Source: Methylacidimicrobium fagopyrum (GTDB lineage: Bacteria; Verrucomicrobiota; Verrucomicrobiia; Limisphaerales; UBA11358). From it: 64,000 bases of DNA. Below are positions 26,961-36,178 of this stretch, piece by piece. A model generated the notes under the pieces. It saw only the letters and a list, made by a program, of their open reading frames with translations, searched no databases and was not told where the DNA came from. The DNA lies in contig JAMFSJ010000061.1 of NCBI GenBank assembly GCA_026225255.1, positions 1-64,000 of the forward strand, read 5' to 3'. Positions within the stretch are counted from its first letter, which is position 1. Every line of letters starts with the position of its first letter. The translations under genes and the position numbers were made by a program.

Positions 26961-29900
26961 TCACTTTCCAGTTTTATTCCGCAGATCCATCAGATCCTGT
27001 TCCTTGCTGGTAAGCTGTTGCGTTAGGTGTTCAACCTCGGCTTTTAAATATTTCACATCGGACGTTTGCCCATCATTGTCCTGCTGAATGGTGATGGTAT
27101 CACCGGTCGACGGCGTCTTCGAAGCCGTGGCATAAGACAAATCAAAATCAAGCGGCAACGCGGCTGCTACCGAAGAGACATACGCCTCACCGGAGGCAAG
27201 TCCTTTGACATAGGCTTTCACATGAATGATCCCGGGCGTTGATCGGGCGCGCAACAAAGCGGTCGCAACGCCAAATTCCGTCTTCATGGGATTGCCCTGA
27301 TTGGCCGTGCCACCAATGATTTCCCCGGGACCTTCCACCTCAAAATAAACGTATTCTGAAGCGAGCACTTTGGGCACACCTTTGTTATCCACAATCGTGG
27401 CGCGGATGGGAACGAAATCAGCCCCGTCGGCCGTCAGGCCGGCGCCGGCATCATCCACCGTCACTTGGACGGCCGCAGTTCGCTCTGGATATTTTTTAAC
27501 AACCCGTATCACCACTTTTCCGCCAATCAATCCCTCGGCGACCATCTCAATTTTTCCGGTGCGGTCGCGCCAGTGTGATTTAATGATGCCAAAATCGAAC
27601 ACATTCGTGAACGTGAACGGCGGATGCGGCAGGGCATGATAACCGGCGTCCGGTTTCTGCGTGCCCACCACCTTGCCCAGCCACGTCAGGCGGACTTCTT
27701 CGCAATTGCCGTAGATGACCACGTTGGGATCGGACACCTGCGTCAATTCGTGGGTGATATAAAGCATCGGACCGGTCTCGATCCCGGCCAGTTTGAAATC
27801 CGGATCATACTGGCTTTTGAAAAGGTAATAGCTGTAACGCGGCAGGCGAAATTCATCCAGCAGGCCGCCCCAAAACGGATCTGGATGATAGCCGCGTTGA
27901 TGATCAATACCGCACCACAAGGCCGAACCTAGGCGGATCCGGGGACCGGCAAAAACGCCGTCAAGGTCACGCGCCCGGATTGCCGCCTGTTTGAGCAAAG
28001 GACCTTCGCCCCATTCGCGTTTGACGCGAGTGGTGGCGTTATGGGAAAAGAAATTGTCCACCTCTCCGCCATCGCCATATTCGCGCATGAACGAATTATT
28101 AGTTCCGTCCAAAGCGCCATAGTAATAGAAATCAAGGCCTCCTTTTTTCGCCTCGTCCACATCCGCCACCGTGAACAGTCCGGGAAAAGGAAACTCCTCG
28201 TGCGCGATCCGGTGCATCTCATGAAGCATGCGCCCCGGCTGGTTGGGCGTTTCATTGAGCGCCGTTTCCCATAACAGCATGGCCGGATGATTGCGGTCGC
28301 GCCGCACCAGATTGCGGGTGTCGGCGTAAATACGTTGCTCGAAAACCGCGTCCTTACCGTTAAAAAATTGCCAGCCGGGATTGGCGGTCGTGACTAGCAT
28401 GCCGAGCTCATCACACGCGTCATAGAATGCGGGGTCTTGCGGATAATGCGCTGCTCGGATCATATTTACCCCGCCTTCACGCAGCAGCTTCACATCGCGC
28501 CACTGCCCGGAATTCGGGAGCGCATTGCCAACATAAGCGTAGTCTTGATGATGGTTGACGCCATTCAGTTTCACGCCGATATATTTTTTGTTTACATACA
28601 ATCCAGCCTGCCCTCGCATCTCAAAAAAGCGGATGCCGATCCGGGTTCGCAAACTGTCGCAGACCTTGTTGTCCTCAATGACTTCGGTGCGGATAAAATA
28701 CAGATAAGGGTCGTTCGGAAACCAAAGTCGGACATTCTTTGGCTCAAGCGGCTGCACGATTTCTTGGCTGGATCCAGCGGTAAGTTCCACCGGCTTTTCC
28801 TGCCGCATCACCTCATGACCGTCCGTCGTCTCCAAAATGGTGCGCAGGGTGATTGTGTGCCGAGCGCCGGAATCATTGACGATTTCTGTCCTCACCTCGA
28901 GCGAGGCATCGTTGCCGTTGACATTCTTTATTCCGACAAACACACCACCACCGGCGACCGTGCGGCTCAACTCCGGCAAAGTCACATGGACGGGCGCGGT
29001 CTGGATCAAATACACATCGCGATAGATGCCTCCCAGATAAGTGAAATCAAGATCGCCCTGCGGCTTGCCGGGCGGATAAGTCGGATCATCTGAGTTGTCC
29101 GCCCGCACGGCGATGAGGTTATCCCGCCCATCCGCGTTCAAGGCTGAACTGATCTCGGCGGCAAACGGCAGGTAACCGCCAAAATGTTCCGCAACTTGTT
29201 TGCCGTTCACCCAGACGGTGCACTTACCCATCACGGCTTCAAAATAAACGAATACTTTTTGATCTGCCGACGGCGCGGCGGTTTGAAAACGTTTGCGATA
29301 CCAAGCTGGTCCCTGATAGTTCCGGCCACCGCTGGCATTCTCGCCGAGGATTTCCAAACTGTGCGGCAAATTAGCGGCCTCCCATAAAGTATCGTCAAAA
29401 CTGGGGTTTTCAGCACCCGCGGCGTCCGCCTTAAGAAACCGCCAACCAGGATTAAAATTCGCAACCGAGCGCGAGCTGTTCGGGATCGAAAAGAACCCGG
29501 CCGTGGAAAACTGTGGCACCGGTTTGGCGGGAATGACATCATCTATCGCTGCATTGGCCCAATCTGCATGATCGCCTTGAACACCATCGCCGCCATCTGT
29601 GACCACTAGTCGTAATTCTTTAATGCCGGAGATATCGAGCGAAACATGTTTGGCTGGTTGGCCAAATTTCATAATACCGCTGTCGTATGCTTTGTGGTCG
29701 TCGAGCCATACCTGAAATTCCACGGAACCAGCCGCACCGCCCTGATCGTCCACCCCAACATCAGCGGAGAAGAATTTATTTTGTCCGTTCAATTTGAAGA
29801 CCATCTCTCCCGGGGCATGCGTGCCAAATCCTTTTTCATAACGTCGACCGGCAATGCTAATCGGTTGCCCGCTGATACTCGCGTCGTTACGAGTTTCCCG

Positions 29901-30083
29901 CCACCCTTGCGTGATCGAGGCGGCCATGTCGGTCTTAAGGTAGCGCAATACCAACGGATTGACGGAGGACACCGCTCCGACGGCGTTTCCAGCTAATGTC
30001 AAGGCCATGATCCACGCGAGAATAAAAACTGCATTGCGATGAAGGCTTGCCCCGACATTAAAAAATGAAAGAAAGGATTTCAT
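26961..30083 (-). CDS. GH2-family beta-galactosidase-like enzyme with N-terminal NPCBM module
   Basis: The 1040-residue protein has a signal sequence (VFILAWIMALTLAGNAVGA). An NPCBM-like module follows (about 45-180, ISIAGRRYEKGFGTHAPGEM ... LRLVVTDGGDG). GH2 N-terminal sugar-binding domain (WYRKRFQTA, VWVNGKQVAEHFGGYLPF), Ig-like domain and TIM barrel come next. Barrel motifs are LNGVNHHQDYAYVG, MIRAAHYPQDPAFYDACDEL and the acid/base strand LLWETALNE. The latter replaces the common W-S-x-G-N-E, so the exact acid/base Glu needs alignment. The C-terminal ~60 residues form a coiled coil (YLKAEVEHLTQQLTSKEQDL), unusual for the family and perhaps an anchor or oligomeriser. It is the first gene of the leftward cluster, with an operator-like site ~210 bp upstream. 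Confidence 0.82.
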   Translation of the reverse strand: MKSFLSFFNVGASLHRNAVFILAWIMALTLAGNAVGAVSSVNPLVLRYLKTDMAASITQGWRETRNDASISGQPISIAGRRYEKGFGTHAPGEMVFKLNGQNKFFSADVGVDDQGGAAGSVEFQVWLDDHKAYDSGIMKFGQPAKHVSLDISGIKELRLVVTDGGDGVQGDHADWANAAIDDVIPAKPVPQFSTAGFFSIPNSSRSVANFNPGWRFLKADAAGAENPSFDDTLWEAANLPHSLEILGENASGGRNYQGPAWYRKRFQTAAPSADQKVFVYFEAVMGKCTVWVNGKQVAEHFGGYLPFAAEISSALNADGRDNLIAVRADNSDDPTYPPGKPQGDLDFTYLGGIYRDVYLIQTAPVHVTLPELSRTVAGGGVFVGIKNVNGNDASLEVRTEIVNDSGARHTITLRTILETTDGHEVMRQEKPVELTAGSSQEIVQPLEPKNVRLWFPNDPYLYFIRTEVIEDNKVCDSLRTRIGIRFFEMRGQAGLYVNKKYIGVKLNGVNHHQDYAYVGNALPNSGQWRDVKLLREGGVNMIRAAHYPQDPAFYDACDELGMLVTTANPGWQFFNGKDAVFEQRIYADTRNLVRRDRNHPAMLLWETALNETPNQPGRMLHEMHRIAHEEFPFPGLFTVADVDEAKKGGLDFYYYGALDGTNNSFMREYGDGGEVDNFFSHNATTRVKREWGEGPLLKQAAIRARDLDGVFAGPRIRLGSALWCGIDHQRGYHPDPFWGGLLDEFRLPRYSYYLFKSQYDPDFKLAGIETGPMLYITHELTQVSDPNVVIYGNCEEVRLTWLGKVVGTQKPDAGYHALPHPPFTFTNVFDFGIIKSHWRDRTGKIEMVAEGLIGGKVVIRVVKKYPERTAAVQVTVDDAGAGLTADGADFVPIRATIVDNKGVPKVLASEYVYFEVEGPGEIIGGTANQGNPMKTEFGVATALLRARSTPGIIHVKAYVKGLASGEAYVSSVAAALPLDFDLSYATASKTPSTGDTITIQQDNDGQTSDVKYLKAEVEHLTQQLTSKEQDLMDLRNKTGK

Positions 30084-30293
30084 TGTGTGGATAAATTCAA
30101 ATCGATAATTAAAATATTATTAAAATATTGTCAGTCTTGCTGTGAAATGTGCCCCAATGCAAACCCTCGTGTCGAACCTTTGAAAACATCCGTTTTTAAA
30201 AACTCGGGACCGCTCAAAAAGGCGGAAAATTAATTTCATCATTGTGGTAAGGAGAAAATTTATTCAAATCCGGGTTCACGGTCATTGAAGCTT

Positions 30294-30322
30294 TGCGTCA
30301 ACCTATTGGACTTTTGCGTCAG
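30294..30322. promoter_or_regulatory. Operator-like direct repeat upstream of the GH2 gene
   Basis: TGCGTCA at 30294-30300 and 30315-30321, again exactly 21 bp apart, flank the same ATTGGACTT core as at 26832. The similarity continues into the left flank (GTCATTGAA here, GTCATTAAA there). It is about 210 bp upstream of the GH2 start. The rest of the 30084-30578 gap holds no gene that I can see. Confidence 0.6.
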
Positions 30323-30578
30323 CGGAGAAAAGCAAACCACATTGCTGGCTTCAAGTTTCGTCACGCCAACGGTAACTTCTAACCGCTAAATTATTGCTTT
30401 GTCTTGAGCCTGACTGATCCGACGAGATCGAATGCGGTTGTTTCTGCTATTATTAATTCCAAAACTTGTGACCCAATCAAATCGATCAACTTTTCGCCGG
30501 CTCCTCTGAGTGAGGGGACTTCGCCGATTCAAGCCAGTTGATGTGTTAGTCTGAGCCGACCATGAAAGGGCCAGACGA

Positions 30579-30825
30579 ATGAAAGGGAAAAGGAATACAA
30601 CGGATGAGATTTACAGGTCTTACGGGCAGCGGATTGCGGAGGAAGAGCGTGGTAGACATCTGCCGGGAAGAGAACATTTCCGAGGTGAGTTTTCACCGAT
30701 GGAAGCAGCCGTTTGGGCAGCTGGAGGTCAATGAAGCGCGCCGACCGAAGGAGCTGGAGCGAGAGAGCAGCGGCTCAAGAAGATGCTGGTGAAGGAGATG
30801 CTGAAGAACCGCGTATTATCCTAAC
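30579..30825 (+). pseudogene. IS3-family transposase OrfA remnant
   Basis: The plus strand encodes KSVVDICREENISEVSFHRW, then FGQLEVNEARRPKELERE, the HTH and leucine-zipper part of IS3-type OrfA. It then shifts frame to RLKKMLVKEMLKNRV. The expected N-terminus (MKGK-) is at 30579 in another frame, so at least two frameshifts exist. No OrfB (DDE integrase) follows and no clear terminal inverted repeats are seen. Confidence 0.8.
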
Positions 30826-31385
30826 CGAGAAAAAATTCCCGAAAACTGGCGTCCATTGTCCGGCCATCGGCCGAATCAATTCGACCGTCAGCACGCATGG
30901 CTTCCACCGTGACCAACTCGCCCTTGGTCACACTTTGACCGGCGGACATCCACCGGTTGGCCTTGAGTTGAAGTCATCCGTCTTGCGCCAGTGCAATCGT
31001 CAGCGGGCGGCAAATGTTGACGTGGTCAAGTTGGCACCATGGCACCAGTAGCGCCTCGTCGCCGACTTCGACCAGCACGCCGTGTTTGACGATGCCGGAT
31101 AATTTCCCCTGCGTGCCGGAGGCAAAACCGCGCAGCGGCTGATTGAACACCACTATTTGTTCGGAAGAAAAAATCGTTCATCCCACTTTTGCGCTTACGT
31201 AAGGTCAACCTTTTCCAAGACCTTGATCTGATGTTCATCGGCGGCAACGAGCCTTTTCGTCTTCAATTTGTAGCGCACTCGTTCATTTACTCGATGCACT
31301 TCCGCCCAAGTTTGCGAGACGATTCACGATCAGAAAAGTCTGCGCTTGGCTTTGCGGCATTACTTTGTTCCCTTGTTGCAAAATT
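30826..31385. other. Degenerate stretch after the IS3 remnant
   Basis: About 560 bp without an intact gene. The minus strand between about 31160 and 30975 can be read as VVFNQPLRGFASGTQGKLSG, IVKHGVLVEVGDEALLVPWC and onward to a stop, and a second related frame continues (GQSVTKGELVTVEAMRADGR). This looks like a decayed protein gene of unknown family. Nothing else is supported. Confidence 0.35.
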
Positions 31386-31895
31386 ATGAGTGAAGAAATT
31401 TTCGATATCGTCAACGAACGTGACGAGGTGATTGGGCAGGCCCCACGCAAGGAAGTTCACGCGCGCGAATTATGGCATCGCGCCATTCACGTTTTGGTTT
31501 TCAACGCCCGCGGCGAAGTTTTTTTGCAGAAACGTTCCATGACCAAAGATACCGCGAAGGGCAAATGGGATTCGTCGTCGTCCGGCCACCTGGACACGGG
31601 CGAAGATTATGACGCCTGCGCGTTGCGCGAAGTGCGCGAAGAGATCGGCCTGCACCTGCCGCAACCACCGGCGCGAGTTTTCAAGTTGGAGGCGCGCCCC
31701 GAAACCGGCTGGGAATTTTGCTGGATTTACCGTTGCGAAAACGAAGGGCCGTTCGTGCTGCACCCGGATGAAATTGAAACCGGCGCCTGGTTTGCGCCGG
31801 ACGCCGTCACTAAATGGGTGGATGAAAAACCGCAAGATTTCGCGAGCGCGTTTGTGTTGATCTGGAAATTGCTGGCCACCAATGGACGCAGTTAA
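31386..31895 (+). CDS. Nudix hydrolase (YfcD/IPP-isomerase-like group)
   Basis: The 169-residue protein, read from ATG 31386 (MSEEIFDIVNERDEVIG), contains a complete Nudix box: GHLDTGEDYDACALREVREEIG fits G-x5-E-x7-R-E-U-x-E-E-x-G-U. The N-terminal part (WHRAIHVLVFNARGEVFLQK) and SSSGH strand match the YfcD-like and isopentenyl-diphosphate isomerase-like group. Nudix enzymes hydrolyse nucleoside diphosphate-linked compounds; the substrate here is unknown. An in-frame start 21 bp upstream gives a poor N-terminus. It converges with the DUF5069 gene, 8 bp apart. Confidence 0.88.
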   Translation: MSEEIFDIVNERDEVIGQAPRKEVHARELWHRAIHVLVFNARGEVFLQKRSMTKDTAKGKWDSSSSGHLDTGEDYDACALREVREEIGLHLPQPPARVFKLEARPETGWEFCWIYRCENEGPFVLHPDEIETGAWFAPDAVTKWVDEKPQDFASAFVLIWKLLATNGRS

Positions 31896-31903
31896 ATCAT
31901 CGC

Positions 31904-32329
31904 TCAAATCCGTTTTTCATCCGCGTCAATGTAGTCCACGAACGATTTAATTTCCGTGCGATGCGTCAGCTGGGACTGTTCCATCCGCACTTGAAACCGC
32001 CCTTGGGCGGCTCCGTCGTTCGCCAGCGGACGACCTAAAATATCACTCCAGTGCGCTGCCTTTTCTTGCGCCGTTTTTTTGACATGGGTATGAACCCAAT
32101 CGCACACTTCGCCGTCGGTGATCGAATTTTTCACGACCTCAATCATCTGTGCGTGCGTCACGCCAGCGGCCTTAAGCCACATGCCGTCAAAACCTTTGCC
32201 GAAATTATCCATGTAATCGGCCGGCAACTTCCCGGCAAGATGCAGGCGGACCTTGTCCACGTAACGCGGCAGATAATTCCAACCGTCCATCGTCTCACGC
32301 GCGCTGCGCGGGTAAATGATTTGGCTCAT
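31904..32329 (-). CDS. DUF5069 domain protein
   Basis: From ATG 32327-32329 the 141-residue protein reads MSQIIYPRSARETMDGWNYL, then PRYVDKVRLHLAGKLPADY, the usual N-terminus of the DUF5069 family. Later family features are FDGMWLKAAGVTHAQMIEVV and a C-terminal end FVDYIDADEKR. The function of the family is unknown; it is frequent in Verrucomicrobia. No membrane segment is present, and an earlier in-frame start is not supported. Confidence 0.75.
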   Translation of the reverse strand: MSQIIYPRSARETMDGWNYLPRYVDKVRLHLAGKLPADYMDNFGKGFDGMWLKAAGVTHAQMIEVVKNSITDGEVCDWVHTHVKKTAQEKAAHWSDILGRPLANDGAAQGRFQVRMEQSQLTHRTEIKSFVDYIDADEKRI

Positions 32330-32416
32330 GGCGCAAAGATGAGCCGCCTTTGCGGGCGTGACAATGTAAAAGATCGAGCCGGTATTCGCGGCTCGACGAT
32401 TGGGCAATTAGCCACC

Positions 32417-33076
32417 TCAAAAGACGGGAGCCGGCTTCCGTCGCCGGATGAACAGCCAACTTAATCCGCCCAAACCCGCCAGCGCCAGCGTGGTTGGTTC
32501 GGGAACGGCGCTGGCGATGACAAAATTATCTAATCCTCCCGGACTTGTGCTGTTAAAGCGAATTTGGTCAATCCCTGAAAAATTCAGCGTTGCCATCTGT
32601 TCGTTATAGCCATTTATCGTGACCGAAGAAAACGCGGGGTTGATGGTGCTCACAAGGCTACCGTTGTTAAAACCGTAAAAGGTGTAGCTACCGGTGCCGC
32701 CATTTCGCTGAAGAAGATCGAACGAGACATCCACCGTGTTCGGAGTGGTGGTGGTGGGCACGGTGAAATTAATAGCCAGATTAGTGGTGTCGCCCGAGCC
32801 CGTATAGCCTTGGTTCATGCCGACCCAACTCCCGTAGAATCCGATGAGCTTCGGCCCATTTGAACCTTCCAGGCCCCAATTGCCCGAATCGCCGTTCGAC
32901 ATGCCATCAACCAGTATAAACGGATCAGCTCCGCCGACGCTGGTGGTGATAAAGCCCAGGTTAGTGTTGTTGATCAACGAATTTTCAAAGTTAACCACGG
33001 ATTGCGCCTGGAGGCTAAAGGACGCGCCCCACCCAACCGTGGCTCCAACGACTGCCAGTATTATTATCTTTTTCAT
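32417..33076 (-). CDS. PEP-CTERM sorting-domain exported protein
   Basis: From ATG 33074-33076 the 219-residue protein has a signal peptide (KKIIILAVVGATVGWGASFS) and ends with AVPEPTTLALAGLGGLSW plus a basic tail RRRK. That is the PEP-CTERM tripartite sorting signal cut by exosortase. The middle is a beta-rich domain with Asn/Gly/Thr repeats (LINNTNLGFITTSVGGADP), probably a sugar- or exopolysaccharide-associated fold. It should be exported and linked to the extracellular polymer layer. No enzymatic motif is seen. Confidence 0.88.
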   Translation of the reverse strand: MKKIIILAVVGATVGWGASFSLQAQSVVNFENSLINNTNLGFITTSVGGADPFILVDGMSNGDSGNWGLEGSNGPKLIGFYGSWVGMNQGYTGSGDTTNLAINFTVPTTTTPNTVDVSFDLLQRNGGTGSYTFYGFNNGSLVSTINPAFSSVTINGYNEQMATLNFSGIDQIRFNSTSPGGLDNFVIASAVPEPTTLALAGLGGLSWLFIRRRKPAPVF

Positions 33077-33378
33077 GGTTATTAGTAATCGGTTATCGGT
33101 CACGACTGAATTAGCTCTTGGTATGCCACCAAAAAAGAAAACCACTTTCGGGAATGGCCCGCCTTAACGTAACTCGTTCAACATTTTGATTTTGCAATTT
33201 CTAATTTTTATAAAATTAATTTTTTAGGCCCGCCAGTCTTGCCCGGCTCGCCTTGCTGCAGGACACATAGGGATTTTTTTGAGACACCGATTGGCCAATG
33301 AAAGCGGATGAAAAATTGGTTGCAGGAACCTTCGCGCCAGCTAGCTAGTATACCACCTCGAAAGAGGGGGACGATTTT

Positions 33379-34689
33379 TTGAAAACATTCTGGCAATCTC
33401 AACCAATGACCAATGACATTCCGAATACCGCCCTGCCCCCAATCCAGCGCATCACTTCCATTGACGCCCTGCGCGGATTCGTGATGTTCATGATGATTTT
33501 CGTAAACGATCTCGCCGGTGCGCCGGAGAAAATCGTGCCCAACTGGATGGTGCATTTCAGCGATCGGCATCACGGCGGCAGCGGCATGACATTTGTCGAT
33601 CTGGTTTTCCCCGGGTTTCTTTTCATCGTCGGCATGTCCATTCCATTTGCGCTCGGGCCGCGTCTCGCGCGCGGCGAATCCGTCTGCAAAATTTTCCTCC
33701 ACGTCGTCATCCGCACGATTTCACTGCTCGCCATCGGCATCCTGATGGTTCACGAAACGCCGGATTCAGATCAACTGGGCTGGCCCGGTCAACGCTGGTG
33801 TCTGATGATGTATCTCGCGGCAATTTTTGCGTTCTGTTCCGTCGCGCCTAGAAATTACGGAGCCAAAACTGAAACCAAAAAATGGAATCGCTGGACGATT
33901 TCCAGCCTAGGTTTGCGCGTGATCGGTCTGCTCGCCATGGTCTGGCTGGCCCGCGTGTTTCGCGATGACAAAGGCCGCGCCATCCTCACGTTCGCGCCGT
34001 TTCATCTGGCCGTGGATTGGTATGGCATTCTCGGATTGATCGCCTGGGCGTATCTGGTGGCTGCGGTGGTTTATCTCATTTTTCGCAATCATCGCACCGC
34101 CGTTTTGGGTTGCATGGTTTTATTGCTGGGCTTGTTCGCGGCGGATCGCAAAGGCTTGTTTGATAATTTCTGGCTGGCCAATTACGTCGGCATCGGCGAA
34201 ATGCTCGGTTCGCTCGCGGCTATCTCCGTCGGCGGATTATTGCTGGGGTTGATGCTGAAGGCCGTTGACTTGACCTCCTTGAAAGCGCGCGCAACCTTCA
34301 CGTTCTGGTTCGTCGCCGCGTGTGCCGCCGGTGCGATTTTGCTAAAACCACTTTATGGCATCAGCAAAAATAACGCGACGCCGCCGTGGTGTTTATGGTC
34401 GTGCGTCGTCACCGCGACCCTGTGGTTTTTGTTTTATCTGGTTTGCGACGTTCGTCCGGTCAAAATTATTTCCCGGCCGCTGGCGTTGGCCGGACAAAAT
34501 GTCCTGTTGGCGTATCTGCTCTCGGAAATGTCGGTCTCGCTATTCGACGTGCTGCATATCAGCGATTGGTATGGCAGTTTGAGCGAGCCAAGCCTGGCCG
34601 CGGCGATTGCCCGTTCCGCCGCGTTCGGCGTGGTGGTTTTGCTCATCTCCACCGGCTTGAACCGGATCGGTTTCCGGCTGCGGTTGTAA
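33379..34689 (+). CDS. DUF5009 / acyltransferase-like (NagX, HGSNAT-type) membrane protein
   Basis: The protein of about 436 residues shows ITSIDALRGFVMFMMIFVND and LVFPGFLFIVGMSIPFALG. These are the conserved first helices of the DUF1624/DUF5009 group, relatives of heparan-alpha-glucosaminide acetyltransferase. About 11 membrane helices are visible. A strong AGAGGGGG ribosome-binding site at 33363-33370 sits 8 bp before a TTG at 33379, which therefore may be the true start; the ATG at 33406 is the alternative. Such proteins are thought to acetylate or transport amino sugars in peptidoglycan or glycan recycling. The 300 bp before it holds no gene. Confidence 0.75.
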   Translation: MKTFWQSQPMTNDIPNTALPPIQRITSIDALRGFVMFMMIFVNDLAGAPEKIVPNWMVHFSDRHHGGSGMTFVDLVFPGFLFIVGMSIPFALGPRLARGESVCKIFLHVVIRTISLLAIGILMVHETPDSDQLGWPGQRWCLMMYLAAIFAFCSVAPRNYGAKTETKKWNRWTISSLGLRVIGLLAMVWLARVFRDDKGRAILTFAPFHLAVDWYGILGLIAWAYLVAAVVYLIFRNHRTAVLGCMVLLLGLFAADRKGLFDNFWLANYVGIGEMLGSLAAISVGGLLLGLMLKAVDLTSLKARATFTFWFVAACAAGAILLKPLYGISKNNATPPWCLWSCVVTATLWFLFYLVCDVRPVKIISRPLALAGQNVLLAYLLSEMSVSLFDVLHISDWYGSLSEPSLAAAIARSAAFGVVVLLISTGLNRIGFRLRL

Positions 34690-34777
34690 CCAGAGTGCCG
34701 ATCAAGAGATCTGCGCTCCAGTTGCTTTCCCAAAGAATTGCATTTGAAAAATGTCCATAACCAAGCATTTTTCATCC

Positions 34778-36172
34778 ATGCAACGATTTGATTTTGACGT
34801 GGCGATCATCGGCGGCGGCAGCGGCGGTTACGCGGCGGCGCGGACGGCGACCAATGCCGGCTTGAAAACCGTCGTCATCGAAGGCGGCCAGGAAATCGGC
34901 GGCCTCTGCATCTTGCGCGGTTGCATGCCGACAAAGGCGTTGCTCTACGCGGCGGAAGTCAAACATCTGGCCGAACATGCGGAAACGTGGGGGGTGCGGG
35001 CGGGCAAAGTCGGCTTCAATTTGGCGCGCGTCATGGCGCGAAAATCCGCGCAGATCAAGGATTTTGCCGACCATCGCGCGCACCAACTCAGTAACGGCAA
35101 ATTCAAATTCATCCGCGCCAACGCAACCTTTCTCGATCAACATACGGTTGAATTGAGCGATGGAAAAAAGCTCACCGCCCGCAATTTCGTCATCGCCACC
35201 GGTTCCAGCGTCGCGCCTTCGCCCTTGCCGTCGTTGGTTGAAGTCGGCTATTGGACGAGCGATGACGCGATCGCATTTAAAAAATTACCGAAGTCGCTCA
35301 TCATTTTGGGCGGCGGCGCGATCGCGTGTGAGTTCGCGCAATTCTTCGCCCGTTTCGATGTCAAAGTCACTTTGATCCAACGGGGCGCCCATTTGCTGAA
35401 AGAATCCGATGCTGACACCGGCGCGGTGATCGGGAATGTTTTCACGCGTGAAGGCGTAAAAGTTTTCACGAACACCAAACTGGTTGGTGCCAAACGCAGC
35501 GGAAAATTGAAAACCATTTTGTTTGCGCACAATGGAAAAACTGTTTCCGTTTCCGCCGAGGAAATTTTATTTGCGCTGGGTCGCGTGCCCAATACGGCGT
35601 CTCTGGCTTTGGATAAAGCGGGCGTTAAAACGGAGGATAGCCGCATCGTCACCAACGCCAAAATGCAGACGAGTGCGCCGCATATTTTTGCGGCGGGTGA
35701 TTGCACGAGTCCGCACGAGATCGTCCATCTGGCCGTGACGCAAGGCGAAGTGGCGGGACACAATATCGTGAAGCCGAAGTCGCCGCGCAAAATGGATTAT
35801 CGTTTGTTGATCTCCGTGGTGTTCACTGAACCGCAAGTGGCGACTGTTGGCCTCACGGAAAAAGAAGCGACGGCGCGCGGCATAAAATTTCTCACCGCCA
35901 GTTATCCGTTCAACGACCACGGCAAATCATTATTGATGGAAGCGAAGGATGGTTTTGTGAAATTACTCGCGCATCCGAAGTCGGGCGAGATTCTTGGCGG
36001 CGCGTGCACCGGGCCAAGTGGGGGCGAACTCATCCACGAAATCGTCGCGGCGATGGCGAAGCGCATGACCGTGCACGAACTCGCTGCGATGCCGCATTAT
36101 CATCCCACACTGGCGGAAATCTGGACGTATCCGGCGGAGGAATTAGCGGAAAAGATCCCGCTCAAAAAATAA
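34778..36172 (+). CDS. FAD-dependent disulfide oxidoreductase (dihydrolipoyl dehydrogenase/mercuric reductase-like)
   Basis: The 464-residue protein has the FAD-binding GGGSGGYAAARTA, a redox disulfide in GGLCILRGCMPTKAL (C-x4-C), a second Rossmann NAD(P) motif (ILGGGAIACEFAQFFARFDV), the FAD motif FAAGDCTSPHEIVHLA, and the C-terminal catalytic HYHPTLAEIW. This is the class I flavoprotein disulfide reductase family. Dihydrolipoyl dehydrogenase, mercuric reductase-like and glutathione/trypanothione reductases share it. No lipoyl enzyme genes are adjacent, so the substrate is open. ATG 34778 (MQRFDFDVAII) is the natural start; an upstream ATG at 34751 adds nine residues. Confidence 0.88.
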   Translation: MQRFDFDVAIIGGGSGGYAAARTATNAGLKTVVIEGGQEIGGLCILRGCMPTKALLYAAEVKHLAEHAETWGVRAGKVGFNLARVMARKSAQIKDFADHRAHQLSNGKFKFIRANATFLDQHTVELSDGKKLTARNFVIATGSSVAPSPLPSLVEVGYWTSDDAIAFKKLPKSLIILGGGAIACEFAQFFARFDVKVTLIQRGAHLLKESDADTGAVIGNVFTREGVKVFTNTKLVGAKRSGKLKTILFAHNGKTVSVSAEEILFALGRVPNTASLALDKAGVKTEDSRIVTNAKMQTSAPHIFAAGDCTSPHEIVHLAVTQGEVAGHNIVKPKSPRKMDYRLLISVVFTEPQVATVGLTEKEATARGIKFLTASYPFNDHGKSLLMEAKDGFVKLLAHPKSGEILGGACTGPSGGELIHEIVAAMAKRMTVHELAAMPHYHPTLAEIWTYPAEELAEKIPLKK

Positions 36173-36178
36173 GTTGGA

